Shown in pieces: positions 42,931 to 43,041 of a stretch of 43,041 nt of DNA. Position 1 is the first letter of the stretch; each line of letters begins with the position of its first letter. The stretch is from an uncultured Prevotella sp. (GTDB taxonomy: Bacteria; Bacteroidota; Bacteroidia; Bacteroidales; Bacteroidaceae), in the NCBI GenBank assembly GCA_947167845.1, contig CAMVJQ010000018.1:1-43041 (forward strand), written 5' to 3'. The position numbers and the translations under genes are program-made. Under the pieces are notes generated by a model. The model saw nothing but the letters and a program-made list of their open reading frames with translations, searched no databases and was not told the DNA's origin.

Positions 42931-43041
42931 TTTCTCAACAATTCTGCATCCTGAAGCTGTCTGCCAAGAGCGTCGTCAGCAGCCAGCAGGGTGATGTCAT
43001 TTTCCAGATTCAGCGCAAAGAGTACGCGAGCATAAATCCCC
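42927..43041 (-). CDS. hipB: HipB-type antitoxin, C-terminal part (cut by window edge)
   Basis: Only about 37 C-terminal residues are in the window: [18 protein letters not shown], then [19 protein letters not shown]. The R-V-L-x-AL-x-L-E-N-D-I pattern and the four-base overlap with hipA identify it as the XRE-type antitoxin that represses the operon and holds HipA inactive. The helix-turn-helix and promoter lie beyond the window. Confidence 0.8.
   Translation of the reverse strand, partial: GIYARVLFALNLENDITLLAADDALGRQLQDAELLRK

Overview
The window looks like a chromosomal segment of a Prevotella-like member of the Bacteroidales. Supporting signs are TAnnTTTG -7 promoter elements (often with TTG about 20 bases upstream) before many genes, BspA-type leucine-rich-repeat proteins, PAS-rich sensor kinases with periplasmic-binding-protein-like sensor domains, a GH95 fucosidase and an S9 peptidase. 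Genus-level assignment is inference; no rRNA or tRNA gene was seen.

Layout. (1) Bases 1-5500 are an AT-rich, foreign-looking block. It holds the tail of an unidentified (possibly mobilization) gene, a two-gene unit of an AbiC-like membrane protein translationally coupled to a membrane-anchored LRR protein, and a DUF6398-like/XRE regulator pair behind an operator-like palindrome. (2) Bases 5500-7400 carry a VapE/VirE-type helicase gene flanked by mirror-image arrays of the heptamer ACCTCAC, mostly at 11-base spacing. (3) preA (7514-8992) is a dihydropyrimidine dehydrogenase-type enzyme with an extra N-terminal Fe-S region. (4) Bases 8998-15268 on the minus strand are a complete four-gene Wadjet-type (JetABCD) SMC system. 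(5) Divergent from it, 15460-20019 encodes a HEAT-like/pRiA4b-ORF3 fusion protein and a SNF2 helicase. (6) Bases 20020-20654 are gene-poor: a very strong hairpin, a 21-base tandem repeat and a decayed kinase fragment. (7) Bases 20655-32279 on the minus strand hold four consecutive membrane sensor kinases, an AraC regulator and an alpha/beta hydrolase. No receiver-domain protein is present. (8) Bases 32446-38926 hold frr, rsgA, a GH95 glycosidase and an S9 peptidase. (9) Bases 38967-43041 on the minus strand hold an aldose-epimerase-like gene, a secreted BspA-like LRR protein, hipA and the end of hipB.

How it fits together. The left half is a defence or mobile-element neighbourhood: AbiC-like/LRR pair, VapE unit, Wadjet and SNF2 pair. 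The right half is core translation genes plus glycan and peptide use with environmental sensing. The most notable observations are the mirrored iteron-like arrays around the VapE gene, the AbiC-like/LRR pair whose LRR region is predicted to face the cytoplasm, and the four kinases arranged as two pairs in which the first member of each pair has Tyr in place of the phospho-acceptor His.
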